Below are positions 10,150 through 18,895 of a stretch of DNA of 64,000 bases, in pieces. Both the position numbers and the translations under genes were made by a program. This stretch comes from Pycnococcus provasolii. Lineage: Eukaryota; Chlorophyta; Pseudoscourfieldiophyceae; Pseudoscourfieldiales; Pycnococcaceae. The stretch spans positions 407,501 to 471,500 of the forward strand of contig OW568896.1 in assembly GCA_938743325.2 (NCBI GenBank), written 5' to 3'. Position 1 is the first letter of the stretch; every line of letters begins with the position of its first letter. The notes beneath the pieces were generated by a model that did not search any database, was not told the origin of the DNA, and saw only the letters and a program-made list of their open reading frames with translations.

Positions 10150-12129
10150 CTACAGCGACGGTGGACGCTTCCTTAAAACGTAGCGCCCGCCGTCGTAGTA
10201 CGCGAAACGCTTCTTATTGCTGACCAAACTGGAGCTCATTCCGTGAGCACGTGCAAGACGCTCGCATTGCTCATTGATTGCATTCCACGGGAACCCGGAG
10301 TCGGACACGTTGGTGCCGCGTGGCACGGACCCGAGAGCGATGCGTGCCGCCTTGGTGAGAATCCTCAGCATCGGGTCGCGCAACTTCTCCATGCGAACAT
10401 CCTCCCCGCGCCTCTTCCAGCACTCGCACTTCTCGTGCACCGCCATGCAACCGTCCTCGCATCCAGGACCCATGCTGTAGCCTTGCTTCGTGATGCGCCT
10501 CATCGAAGACATGCGCTCGTTCGACAGGCTTCTCCTCGCGGACTCAATCTCATCCACGACGACGTCAATCTCCTTCAACGTCTTCTTCTCTCGCGTCAGA
10601 ACGCGCCGCGCCGCGCGCGTCGCGTACGCCTTCGCTTTGACCATGTTGTCGCGCGTATCGCACTGCGGCGGCTTGCCGCACATCTGCAACTCACCCTGGC
10701 GACGGAAGAACTGCGACCACGTCATGCCCTCGCATCGCATCTTCTGCTCCTTGTCAAAGCCACGGCAGATTCCCCCGCGGCCGCGATTAGGAAGCAGAAG
10801 TTCGCGCAGGCGGTAGCGACGCGTCGCGACGTAGATCGCCTCGCGAAGCGCTGGCTGATCGTGCGTCACCTTGGGAAGATTGTTGCCCTCCGACGAGTGC
10901 CACACGAACACTTCCATCCACGCGCGGAACAGCGCCTCGACGGCGCTTGTGCGGCGGTACAGGTTGAACCCTCCGTTGCGCTCGTCGAACTCCATCGGCA
11001 CCGGGTTCTTCGGGTCGTACGCCGGCGGCGGCGTTCCGCCGTGCCCCTTGTCGTCCATCACGCTCACAAAGTCGCTCGAGCCGATGAGAGCAGCCATGTT
11101 GCGCAGCGCCGAGTCGCGCCCTCTTGCCGGCGGGCACGTGCACGCGTCGCTGTCTGTGAAGAGCGTATTTTCGAACGGCGTGTGCTGGTACGTCGCAATC
11201 TTGCGCATCCACAGCATGCCGCTCTTCTGCCATCTGCTCGCTTCCGCCGCCTTGGGAAGCTCGGGTATGGTGATGGCGCCCGCACCGTCGTACAGCACGA
11301 CGTAGTCGAACGGCGAGAAGACTCCGAACAGGTCCACCGCCGCCTCGGGTGCGGGTGCGTCGCACGTCGGCGATAACGAGGCACCCGCGGAGGTTTTGGA
11401 CGTGGATCTGCACGACTTGTGCGCCGGCCGACGCACGAGTTCGAGGAGCGACGCTCTCGCTCGCCTCTGCCACGTCGCGAGCGTGTCTATGTCCGTGAAG
11501 AGCGCCACCTTTGCGAGCGGCGACGCGCGCTTAAGCTTGTGCGCTGCGTTCGCCGCCTTGGTGACGTACTGCGGCAGTCCAAGCGCCTGCACGACAGCTC
11601 CCTGTCTCGCCAGGTGCGGCTTCGGGAATCCTGTCCACGCCGGCCATATGCGTTGTCTCGGTTTATTTTTGTAGGTGGACTTCCACATCGACGGCTGAGA
11701 CATCGACGGCTGGCTGGGCTCGGAGGAGGAGGAGGAGGAGGAGTGCGTTTGTTCGTCGTCAGTGCTTGGTGCTGCTTCAACTTCTTCTTCTCTCAAGGCA
11801 AGCCGTTGTTGTGTGTGTTCGGCGAGGTATGATTCTGATTCTGATGATAAGGAGGTTGGTGCAAGCTCCTTAGGGTTGAAGTCATTGATATCCATGTCGC
11901 CAAGTGGGACCAAGGAACCAGGGGGATGCAAGGATGAGGAGCCTGAGGAGGAGGTCTGAACTTCTTCTGTCGTGGGTGATAAAGGCAGTTGTATGAACGC
12001 AGACACGACATTATTGTGTGCTCCCAATAAGAGTATCCATAGAATACTAGCCATGTAAATCCATGTCTTTGAGAATACGACTCCTGCCATGGGGCTGGTG
12101 GTATCCTCCCGCCCTTTCGTGATCGCCAT
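10150..12129 (-). CDS. Putative type II membrane glycosyltransferase (GT-A-like, DxD)
   Basis: 659-residue protein not assigned to a named family. After a short cytosolic tail there is one hydrophobic segment at about residues 17-42, then a Ser/Glu-rich stem, as in Golgi type II enzymes. The globular part contains FTDIDTLATW, then FTDSDACTC at about residue 325 as a likely DxD nucleotide-sugar/metal site. NGGFNLYRRT and HDQPALREAI follow, which are typical of nucleotide-diphospho-sugar transferases. The tail is basic and Cys-rich (PGCEDGCMAVHEKCEC). The ATG at 12129 was chosen over upstream GTG-initiated extension because it places the anchor near the N-terminus. A telo-box (12209-12222) lies about 80 bases upstream. 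The donor sugar and acceptor are unknown. Confidence 0.6.
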   Translation of the reverse strand: MAITKGREDTTSPMAGVVFSKTWIYMASILWILLLGAHNNVVSAFIQLPLSPTTEEVQTSSSGSSSLHPPGSLVPLGDMDINDFNPKELAPTSLSSESESYLAEHTQQRLALREEEVEAAPSTDDEQTHSSSSSSSEPSQPSMSQPSMWKSTYKNKPRQRIWPAWTGFPKPHLARQGAVVQALGLPQYVTKAANAAHKLKRASPLAKVALFTDIDTLATWQRRARASLLELVRRPAHKSCRSTSKTSAGASLSPTCDAPAPEAAVDLFGVFSPFDYVVLYDGAGAITIPELPKAAEASRWQKSGMLWMRKIATYQHTPFENTLFTDSDACTCPPARGRDSALRNMAALIGSSDFVSVMDDKGHGGTPPPAYDPKNPVPMEFDERNGGFNLYRRTSAVEALFRAWMEVFVWHSSEGNNLPKVTHDQPALREAIYVATRRYRLRELLLPNRGRGGICRGFDKEQKMRCEGMTWSQFFRRQGELQMCGKPPQCDTRDNMVKAKAYATRAARRVLTREKKTLKEIDVVVDEIESARRSLSNERMSSMRRITKQGYSMGPGCEDGCMAVHEKCECWKRRGEDVRMEKLRDPMLRILTKAARIALGSVPRGTNVSDSGFPWNAINEQCERLARAHGMSSSLVSNKKRFAYYDGGRYVLRKRPPSL

Positions 12130-12208
12130 CACGCACGAACTTACCTTAAGCACTACTGACCGGGCAGGAACGCAGGAGATGCGCAAACCAAACCAAACCA
12201 ACGCCCGT

Positions 12209-12222
12209 AACCCTAACCCTAA
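12209..12222. promoter_or_regulatory. Telo-box AACCCTAACCCTAA in a divergent promoter
   Basis: Two telomere units in tandem within the 276-base gap between the glycosyltransferase-like gene (start 12129, minus) and the TPR gene (start 12406, plus). The plant telo-box (AAACCCTAA) is a known promoter element of growth and translation genes; function here is inferred from similarity. Confidence 0.5.
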
Positions 12223-12405
12223 TCGCTTGCCCGAGGAAAGCAAGGGGAAAGAACTAACCTTATTCACTGTCCGGTTGATGAGAGCACGCCATCATCATCT
12301 GCACTCGGCATCACTTCATGCGCATCGGCCACTTCTTCCCACCTGCTCACACCTGACTCTTCACTCTGCCGACGAGGTGGTGTGCCCACTCGTCACTCCC
12401 ACTCC

Positions 12406-13509
12406 ATGGCGACAAGTCTGGGACTGGCTCCCTCGAGTTCCATGGCGGCGATACCAGGCCAGAAGCGGAAGCGACCAGAAGACGAAACGCAAAGACAGTA
12501 CGAAAACAACCTGTTCGAAATGCACATGAATCACGGCTCACAATGCCTGCTGAAGGGAAAGTATGAGAATGCGGAGGCGGCGTACGCCGAGGCCGTGCGG
12601 CTCAAGTCGAAGGATGCAGTTGCGCACAACAACCTCGGCAACGCCCGCCTTCAGCAGGAAAAGTGGGCGGAGGCGGAGCAGGCGCTCGCCAAGGCCGTGG
12701 AGCTCAAGCCGCAGGATGCAGATGCGCACAACAACCTCGGCGACGCCCGCCTTCAGCAAGAGAAGTGGGCGGAGGCGGAGGCGGCGTACGCCAAGGCCGT
12801 GGAGCTCAAGCCGGAGGAGGCAGTTGCGCACATCAACCTCGGCTATGTCCGCCTTAAGCAGAAGAAGTGGGCGGAGGGGGAGGCGGCGTACGCCAAGGCC
12901 GTGCAGCTCAAGCCGCAGGATGCAGTTGCGCACAACAACCTCGGCTATGTCCGCCTTAAGCAGAAGAAGTGGGCGGAGGGGGAGGCGGCGTACGCCAAGG
13001 CCGTGGAGCTCATGCCGGAGGATGCAGTTGCGCACAACAACCTCGGCTTCGCCCGCCTTAGGCAGGAGAAGTGGGCGGAGGCGGAGGCGGCGCTCGCCAA
13101 GGCCGTGGAGCTCAAGCCGCAAGATGTAGATGTGCACATCAACCTCGCCGTCGCCCTTAAAGGGCAGGAGAAGTGGGCGGAGGCGGAGGCGACGTTCGCC
13201 AAGGCCGTGGAGCTCGATCCGGAGTTTGCGCGTGCGCACAAAATCCTCGGCTATGTTCGCCTTAAGCAGAAGAAGTGGGCGGAGGCGGAGGCGTCGCTCG
13301 CCAAGGCTGTGCAGCTCAAGTCGGAGGATGCAGATACGCTCTTCTGGCTCGGCGACTCCCTCGCTGAGCAAAAGAAGCGGAAGCAGGCGGAGGAGGCGTA
13401 CGTCAAGGCCGTGAAGAAGACCTCGCCAGAGAAAATAGCGGAGCGCTTGTGTGCAGGCCGCGTTCACGAAAACGTGAAATTGGAACCGAACCGGGATGTG
13501 GTCATGTAA
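12406..13509 (+). CDS. Tetratricopeptide-repeat protein, nine near-perfect TPRs
   Basis: 367-residue protein built almost wholly of 34-residue TPR units (about residues 45-345), flanked by a basic N-terminal patch (GQKRKRPEDE) and a short C-terminal tail. Consensus elements such as AHNNLG, KWAEAE and AYAKAVELKPQ recur nine times. No catalytic domain is seen, so it is most likely a protein-interaction scaffold, and the basic patch could be a nuclear signal. The ATG at 12406 is preceded in frame only by a GTG. Units 4 and 5 are almost identical at the DNA level, showing recent expansion or gene conversion. The partner is unknown. Confidence 0.85.
   Translation: MATSLGLAPSSSMAAIPGQKRKRPEDETQRQYENNLFEMHMNHGSQCLLKGKYENAEAAYAEAVRLKSKDAVAHNNLGNARLQQEKWAEAEQALAKAVELKPQDADAHNNLGDARLQQEKWAEAEAAYAKAVELKPEEAVAHINLGYVRLKQKKWAEGEAAYAKAVQLKPQDAVAHNNLGYVRLKQKKWAEGEAAYAKAVELMPEDAVAHNNLGFARLRQEKWAEAEAALAKAVELKPQDVDVHINLAVALKGQEKWAEAEATFAKAVELDPEFARAHKILGYVRLKQKKWAEAEASLAKAVQLKSEDADTLFWLGDSLAEQKKRKQAEEAYVKAVKKTSPEKIAERLCAGRVHENVKLEPNRDVVM
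12560..13410 (+). repeat. 102-bp tandem repeat array encoding TPR units
   Basis: About eight direct 102-base units, each encoding one TPR. The units starting at about 12838 and 12940 are nearly identical over some 65 bases (GGCTATGTCCGCCTTAAGCA onwards). The long open frame on the opposite strand is a by-product of this periodicity. Confidence 0.85.
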
Positions 13510-14424
13510 ACGCGAGTCCTATCGTCTCACTCGTCAAGGATGCGCGCCCAGCTGTAGATCGTGCGAATACCACATTCCGTTTGGGATTGTGTCAACCTCC
13601 TCTCTCTCTTCCGTATGATACGGTACACCGCGCTCGAGATACACCTGTACCTTGTCAGTTGTCACAAGGACTGCACACCTTGTCACAAGGCCTGCGGGAA
13701 AAACAGTGGAACAGGGAAGCAGAAAACCGGGAAAATGGGAAACCTTCCCATCCGCTCATACCTTTATGTACTCGCTCTCACAACCTTCAAGTTGTCACGT
13801 GAGCTCACGTCAATGCACCTCGTAGGAGTGGTGGGGTACTAATGTGGTAGTGTGGTAGTGGACTTCTGCCACTAAAGGTATCGTAATGAGGAATTATTCT
13901 TGACCACCTCTTTCACCTGTGATCTGCGAGTACTCTGTGAATATTTCCTACCGGCCGCGAACACCGCACGCCGCACGCGCACCTCGCATTTCGTGCACAA
14001 GTTGGTCTATTTGGTACCTGGCCGTGGCGTGGCGTTGCCGCGTTGGTGGATCAAAGCCGTGAACCTACACGTGGTTCAGTCTCCTGCAACGCGCGGAGAA
14101 AACACAAGAGAGAGGAGAGAGATAAGCAGCTGTGTCCGAACGAACGAACGAACGAACCCTACAGGGCGGTGTGCACGAACCAACAGTTTCGTGCGAACTT
14201 TCATTTTCGTGGCGCCGTAGCGTTCGCGCGCCACAAAAAACGCGCGCCTGCGCAATACGCGTGTCCTTAAGTCGGGTGCACCGCCTTAGCTGCCTACGAC
14301 AAGAGAAGAGATTGAGCTGCGAAAGGGCACGAAAAAAAACCTTGCAGACTTCCAGTGCGCCGTGTGGGACATCAGGCGCATTCAGAAAGTGTCAGAGAAC
14401 CCCACTAGGCAAAAGGTTATAGAG
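13510..14424. other. Gene-free AT-richer interval before the PP2C fusion gene
   Basis: 915 bases with no supportable gene. It holds near-palindromes with arms CCTTGT/ACAAGG (13650-13669 and 13678-13690), a GTGGTAGT direct repeat around 13842-13859, five CGAA tetranucleotides (14137-14156) and CTTAAG at 14266-14271. Composition is lower in GC than the genes to the left and continues into the next gene. Confidence 0.5.
14137..14156. repeat. (CGAA)5 microsatellite
   Basis: Five perfect CGAA units in the 5' region of the PP2C fusion gene. Confidence 0.85.
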
Positions 14425-17400
14425 ATGAGTTCTCCGAAGAAAACAGGAGACACGTCCGACTCTGCTGGCGCACGCGGAGCAGCCTCGCCGGCCGCGGCGG
14501 ATGATGCTGCGCCCCAAACCGGGCAAAATGTGGGTGGCAACAGGAATCGCACGAAGACGAAAAGAGTCGACGGAGTGCGGACTATTGGTGGAGTCCAACT
14601 TACCGAAGAAGTTCTTCAGAACATCGACCACCTGGTGCGTGACGCTGGAGGCTTTGATTCTTCGCGGGAAAGTCGTGGATTTTGGAAGAAAACTGCGGAT
14701 GACATAGGTTGCAAATCAAACAGGCGCACAGGGATTTCAAACCAGTTGATGGATGCGTATGCAAAGTTGCGGAACATAGAGTACGAGCCAAAGACGAACA
14801 ATAAGCGCAAGGCCGACGGAGCGAGCCCGCCACCATCAGCACCACCGCTACCGCCACCGCCACCGCGAAAGCGGAAGTCCACTGATGAAGAGTCAGCTCC
14901 CACCGCAAAGGACATAGGCTGGATTTTGCCGCGAGGTTACGAGGCGGTTCGCAAAGAGCCATCGTGGTGCAGCAAACCAGACGGCCTTCCACCAACTGGA
15001 GAACGCGTCGCCATGATCTTTAACACGGGCTGGGTCTTCGGGAAGGTTACGCGACATTATCTTGGCTCAAAAAAGTACGAATTAAGAGACACAGAAGGGA
15101 ACGTGTACAATTTCAAAGTCATTGCCGAAGACTACGGGTGTCCATCTAGCGCTGAGGACACGGCACAATTGGAATACGGCACTTGGTGCATGCTGCAGAA
15201 ATCGCACAGTACCGAGCAAGCTGAGCCGCCGCCGAAGCCCAAAATAGGTGATGCTGTAAGGCGGCACTTCTTCAAGTTTGGGTGGCATACTGGTTCAGTG
15301 CACAAGGTGGAAGATAAGACGGACGGCAGGTGGAAAGCGCAGATTGTATGGTCCGATGAGCTGTCATCGAAAGTCATGGATGACGATGAATCGATCTATG
15401 CGCCGTGGTACGACGACCTTGAGGTGAACCACATGATTCATCTGGGGAGAGATGCAAATAATAAGAGAAGTCGGCACACGAACTTCTCCGGCACAGCAGT
15501 AGCAGCACGAGGAGGCGTGGCATCGACATCTGCGGCTGCTGGTGGCGGCGGCACAGCGAGAAACGCACCTTCCACCTCCTCATTGACGGACAAGGCAAAA
15601 CAAATCGCAAAGCAAGATCGGCGCTTTACCTTACGACGAGGCGATCTCACAGGAGCCAAGTCAAAAATTTTCGACGCCTTAAGCCGGTCCAGAGAGCCAT
15701 TGCCACCGGAGATGATTCTCGAGGTCATCAAGGCGCTCTACACGGATGATACACCAGATATGAATACGATCATATATGCCGTGATAGGATGGTGCGATTC
15801 GAATGCTGGAGAGCTAAAAAACTTTGGTATTATGCTCAAATTGGTGTCAAACGGATATATGCTCGAATCAACGGCTGGTGCAGCCCCGACGATCGCCCCG
15901 GTCGCAGCAGCTCTTGCGATGACCGCTCCCGCTGCTGCCGCCGACACCACCGCCGCCACCGCCGCTACCGCCGCCGCCGTTGCCGCTGTGACAGCAGCAC
16001 AATGGGCGCACAACGCAAGTCAGGAAAGGGCGACCCATGCCGAAAGAGATTTAGCTGATGCTGAAGCGGCGCAGATGAAGACTGAGAATGAAACACTGAA
16101 GTTACAAGTCGAGCGACTTGAGGCTTATCTGGCTGAGACCACGAATATGTCAACGAGAGCATCAAAAGAGGCGGCAGAGGAAATTGAGAAAATGAAAGCC
16201 GCTGAGGAAGCAAAAGCACGAGAACTGCAATCGAAAAATGCACTTCTAGAAGAAGCTCAGAAGAATGCAAGAGAAGCTCAGGAGAATGCAAGAGAAGCTC
16301 AGGAGAATGCTACAAGAACCACACTCGAATTGCAGAAACAACAGAAACAGCAGGAGGAAAATGATCGAACTATCAAAAATTTGGGCAAACAAGTCAAAGA
16401 CATGAAGAAAAACGCGACCACCATCGCTGCTTCTCCAAATAAAAATCGCGGCGACGATCTCATCCTACGCACTGCATGCGAGACTCGCACGAAAGAACGT
16501 ATTTGGGGACAGAGCTCGGGCCAACGTCCTTTTGGATATGATCAGTTGAAATGGGGCCAACCTCGTGGACGCTTTGATCGAAACGAAGATTACGTGATTT
16601 GCGAAAATTTAACTTCTCCAGAGCAACGAAATAGCCTCGGAAAGTTTGCTGCAATTGCTGACGGAGTTGGTGGCTCGCTTACCCCCGATGATTCCCCGGG
16701 CTTGGCTGCATACATGATGTGTCGCGACACTCATGATTTCATTTGCACACGTCGTCGCCAAGATTCAAGATATAACAATTTATGCAATAGCCTTTTGATG
16801 AATGCTGTACATTATGCATGGAACCGACTATGCGATTTGAAACAAACGCGGTACTCTGGTAGCCAAGGGAGGTTTCGAGATGCCATGCCGGGCAGTACAA
16901 CATTTGCTGCATATTCTCTGCGAAAGGACCGACTTGAGATGTTTCTGCATGGTGACCTTCGCCTCATTTTGATTCGACCGAAACTCCTGAAGCTAAAAGC
17001 CAAAACAGAAAGCGACGAGCCTGATCCAGCAGTGTCCGTGCTCGCAAATGTGCCGCCATTACAGGAATTTAAGATGAAACACGGCAAGAAAATTACTCTG
17101 CCAGCTCAAATGATGGGAATTCGGCAACGTGAAGCATCTCCCGCTCGTGCTTATTCGCCTGAGCGTGAAAAGGCGGGAGCAGGGAAAGAAACAATGCAGG
17201 AATACGATGACTCGTTGGCACCGGAACGGGAGTACGTTGTTCAGCCTGGTGATATCGTGATTGGAATGACTGATGGCGTGTGGGATAACCTGCCAAACGA
17301 ATACGAAAAGACACGTGGCAAGGCGTCTTATGATCAAATCAGACAGGGTGTTTACCACATAAGATTCGATGGGAAAACTGGCGAACCATCTGAATGGACT

Positions 17401-17712
17401 GACATTGAGCTTGATCCGTTGGAATATGTCATTACAAGAGCGATTAGCACGCAAAAGGATTTCCCTGGCAGGCCCGAGGAGCTTGTACGTCACTTGCTTG
17501 AGGCTGCTAGACCTGATGACAGTAAGTATCACCGGAAGCCTGACGACGCATCGGTTGTCGTCAGCTACGTGGAGGAGATGAGCAAGGCAAGCGCAGGTGC
17601 GGGCGCGGGTGCGGGCGCGGGCGCGGGAGCGGGAGCGGGAGCGGGCGCAGCGGGCTCAGCCATGCAAAGGAATGGACGGTCGCGATCGCGCGATAATGCA
17701 CGGCGCCGGTGA
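14425..17712 (+). CDS. Tudor-like / coiled-coil / PTC7-type PP2C phosphatase fusion protein
   Basis: 1095-residue protein of unusual architecture. Residues 1-60 are Ala/Ser-rich. About 60-120 is a compact unknown module, and 140-160 is a Pro run followed by a PRKRK nuclear-localisation-like patch. About 190-240 (GERVAMIFNTGWVFGKV) and 275-345 (PKIGDAVRRHFFKFGWHTG) each resemble small Tudor/chromo-barrel folds. About 395-475 is helical, and 525-665 is an Ala/Glu/Gln-rich coiled coil. About 690-1050 is a PP2C-family domain closest in feel to PTC7: FDRNEDYVICEN, IADGVGG (about 745), GSTTFAAYSL, GDIVIGMTDGVWDN (about 944) and KPDDASVVVSYVE (about 1036). An Ala-Gly dipeptide run and an RS/RR-rich tail end it. 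The usual LGDSGFLV step reads HGDLRLILI. I infer a nuclear or chromatin-linked phosphatase. Codon use is markedly AT-richer than in the neighbours. The ATG at 14425 was chosen because upstream sequence in frame starts only at GTG. Confidence 0.7.
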   Translation: MSSPKKTGDTSDSAGARGAASPAAADDAAPQTGQNVGGNRNRTKTKRVDGVRTIGGVQLTEEVLQNIDHLVRDAGGFDSSRESRGFWKKTADDIGCKSNRRTGISNQLMDAYAKLRNIEYEPKTNNKRKADGASPPPSAPPLPPPPPRKRKSTDEESAPTAKDIGWILPRGYEAVRKEPSWCSKPDGLPPTGERVAMIFNTGWVFGKVTRHYLGSKKYELRDTEGNVYNFKVIAEDYGCPSSAEDTAQLEYGTWCMLQKSHSTEQAEPPPKPKIGDAVRRHFFKFGWHTGSVHKVEDKTDGRWKAQIVWSDELSSKVMDDDESIYAPWYDDLEVNHMIHLGRDANNKRSRHTNFSGTAVAARGGVASTSAAAGGGGTARNAPSTSSLTDKAKQIAKQDRRFTLRRGDLTGAKSKIFDALSRSREPLPPEMILEVIKALYTDDTPDMNTIIYAVIGWCDSNAGELKNFGIMLKLVSNGYMLESTAGAAPTIAPVAAALAMTAPAAAADTTAATAATAAAVAAVTAAQWAHNASQERATHAERDLADAEAAQMKTENETLKLQVERLEAYLAETTNMSTRASKEAAEEIEKMKAAEEAKARELQSKNALLEEAQKNAREAQENAREAQENATRTTLELQKQQKQQEENDRTIKNLGKQVKDMKKNATTIAASPNKNRGDDLILRTACETRTKERIWGQSSGQRPFGYDQLKWGQPRGRFDRNEDYVICENLTSPEQRNSLGKFAAIADGVGGSLTPDDSPGLAAYMMCRDTHDFICTRRRQDSRYNNLCNSLLMNAVHYAWNRLCDLKQTRYSGSQGRFRDAMPGSTTFAAYSLRKDRLEMFLHGDLRLILIRPKLLKLKAKTESDEPDPAVSVLANVPPLQEFKMKHGKKITLPAQMMGIRQREASPARAYSPEREKAGAGKETMQEYDDSLAPEREYVVQPGDIVIGMTDGVWDNLPNEYEKTRGKASYDQIRQGVYHIRFDGKTGEPSEWTDIELDPLEYVITRAISTQKDFPGRPEELVRHLLEAARPDDSKYHRKPDDASVVVSYVEEMSKASAGAGAGAGAGAGAGAGAGAAGSAMQRNGRSRSRDNARRR
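17596..17650 (+). repeat. (GCGGGY)n hexanucleotide repeat encoding Ala-Gly
   Basis: In-frame GCGGGC/GCGGGT/GCGGGA units near the 3' end of the PP2C fusion gene. A hexanucleotide run with the same coding result exists in NOM1 at about 48046-48106. Confidence 0.85.
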
Positions 17713-17895
17713 CGAACCTTTCCTTTGGTGGCTGAGTGGCAGCCTGGCACTGAGGAGGAGCCATGACTGCACAATTCCTATCTACTGTTCATCTCGTTAC
17801 ATCTTCGTTCGGGAAGTTGAGGAAGTGAATGGTGCGTCTTAACATTGGAAATTTTATCCTGTAACAAATGAAATCTTTGCAAAAAATCTACCAAC

Positions 17896-18678
17896 CTATG
17901 CAAGCAACAACTCAAACGCCTTCATGGCTGCGAGGATCGCCGTCGCGCCGCGCAGGCTCGGGTCGTAGAACACGCGCTGTCTCGCGTCGTCGTCGAGTGC
18001 CTGGAACCACGAGACGAGCTCCGCCGCCGCATTGCCAACCACGCACCCGCGCACGTCCGGCAGGCCGAGCATGAGCACGTCGTTCCCGCTGTCGCCGCAG
18101 CACAGCGTCGTCGAGGCGTCCGCACCCACCTCACGCAGGACGAACGCCAGCGCGTTTCCCTTGCCCGCTCGACTTGGCACGACGTCAAGGTCTTCGCCGG
18201 TGCTGAATATCACGCGTGCCCAGCTCGGAACGGCGTTGGCGAGCGCGTTCGCCTCGCTTTCGACGTACAGCTTCCACGACAGCTTGTGTTTTCTCTGCTC
18301 GCTCGCCTGCTGCGGCGTGGCGCTCGGCGCGTGTGTTTCGACGAGCGTGCGTATGAGCTGCGCATCCCACCCGCCTTCGTCGAGGTGCGCCTCCCACGTC
18401 TCGTCAATGTCCTTGCCCTGTCTGAGAACCTCCGTGCCCACGCTGCATATGAGCACATCTGGCGGCGGCAGGCTGACTTCACGCGCGAGGTCCGCGTACA
18501 GGGTGGGCGATCGACCCGTGTTGTAGATGACCGTGACCGCACGTGACGCACCCGAGGATGAGGATGAGGAGAGCGCCGCGAATAGCGTCTGGAGCGCCGT
18601 GCGTCCGCCGTCGGAGTCGGCGTGGTCGACGAGCGTGCCGTCGAGGTCCGTCGCCAAAGTCGCGCGAAGAGGCGCCAT
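17896..18678 (-). CDS. SPP: Sucrose-6-phosphate phosphatase (HAD superfamily)
   Basis: Dephosphorylates sucrose-6-phosphate, the last step of sucrose synthesis. The 260-residue product is a lone HAD hydrolase. DLDGTLVD at residue 11 gives the nucleophile, YNTGRS is motif II, and a Lys occurs in SRAGKGNA. CGDSGNDVLM near residue 190 is the metal-binding motif. Spacing and the motifs SVGTEV, FSTGEDLDVVP and FYDPSLRGATAILAA match sucrose phosphatases rather than generic Cof-type HADs. Land-plant SPPs carry an extra C-terminal domain. This one stops after the HAD core, like the short cyanobacterial enzymes. It is upstream-adjacent to an MFS gene on the same strand, and SPS is 3.4 kb away on the other strand. 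Confidence 0.92.
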   Translation of the reverse strand: MAPLRATLATDLDGTLVDHADSDGGRTALQTLFAALSSSSSSGASRAVTVIYNTGRSPTLYADLAREVSLPPPDVLICSVGTEVLRQGKDIDETWEAHLDEGGWDAQLIRTLVETHAPSATPQQASEQRKHKLSWKLYVESEANALANAVPSWARVIFSTGEDLDVVPSRAGKGNALAFVLREVGADASTTLCCGDSGNDVLMLGLPDVRGCVVGNAAAELVSWFQALDDDARQRVFYDPSLRGATAILAAMKAFELLLA

Positions 18679-18748
18679 TTTTGGAGGGAAATAAGTATGA
18701 GGGAAGAATGACGGGGAGAGATGAACCGCACATTTGGCCGAAGATTTC

Positions 18749-18757
18749 GGGGGTTAC
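18749..18757. promoter_or_regulatory. GGGGGTTAC motif about 70 bases upstream of SPP
   Basis: GGGTTA-type element in the 217-base gap between the SPP start and the end of the MFS gene. It is one example of the GGGTT motif found in many 5' regions here. Confidence 0.35.
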
Positions 18758-18895
18758 AAAATTGACTCTGGGTTTCCTTTCCGAGTGATTTTCCTCAACA
18801 CGCACGCGCACGGTCAGCGACTTCGTCGTCTTAGTCGTCTTCGTCGCCGCCGCTTTTTCTTTATTCCTGCGCCTCGCCGAGCGTCTCTCAACGTC

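Noticed and set aside
12538-13467. 309-codon open frame antisense to the TPR gene (Leu-rich repeats)
   Set aside because: It is the mirror of the 102-base TPR repeat; periodic GC-rich coding DNA leaves the opposite strand open. No independent motif.
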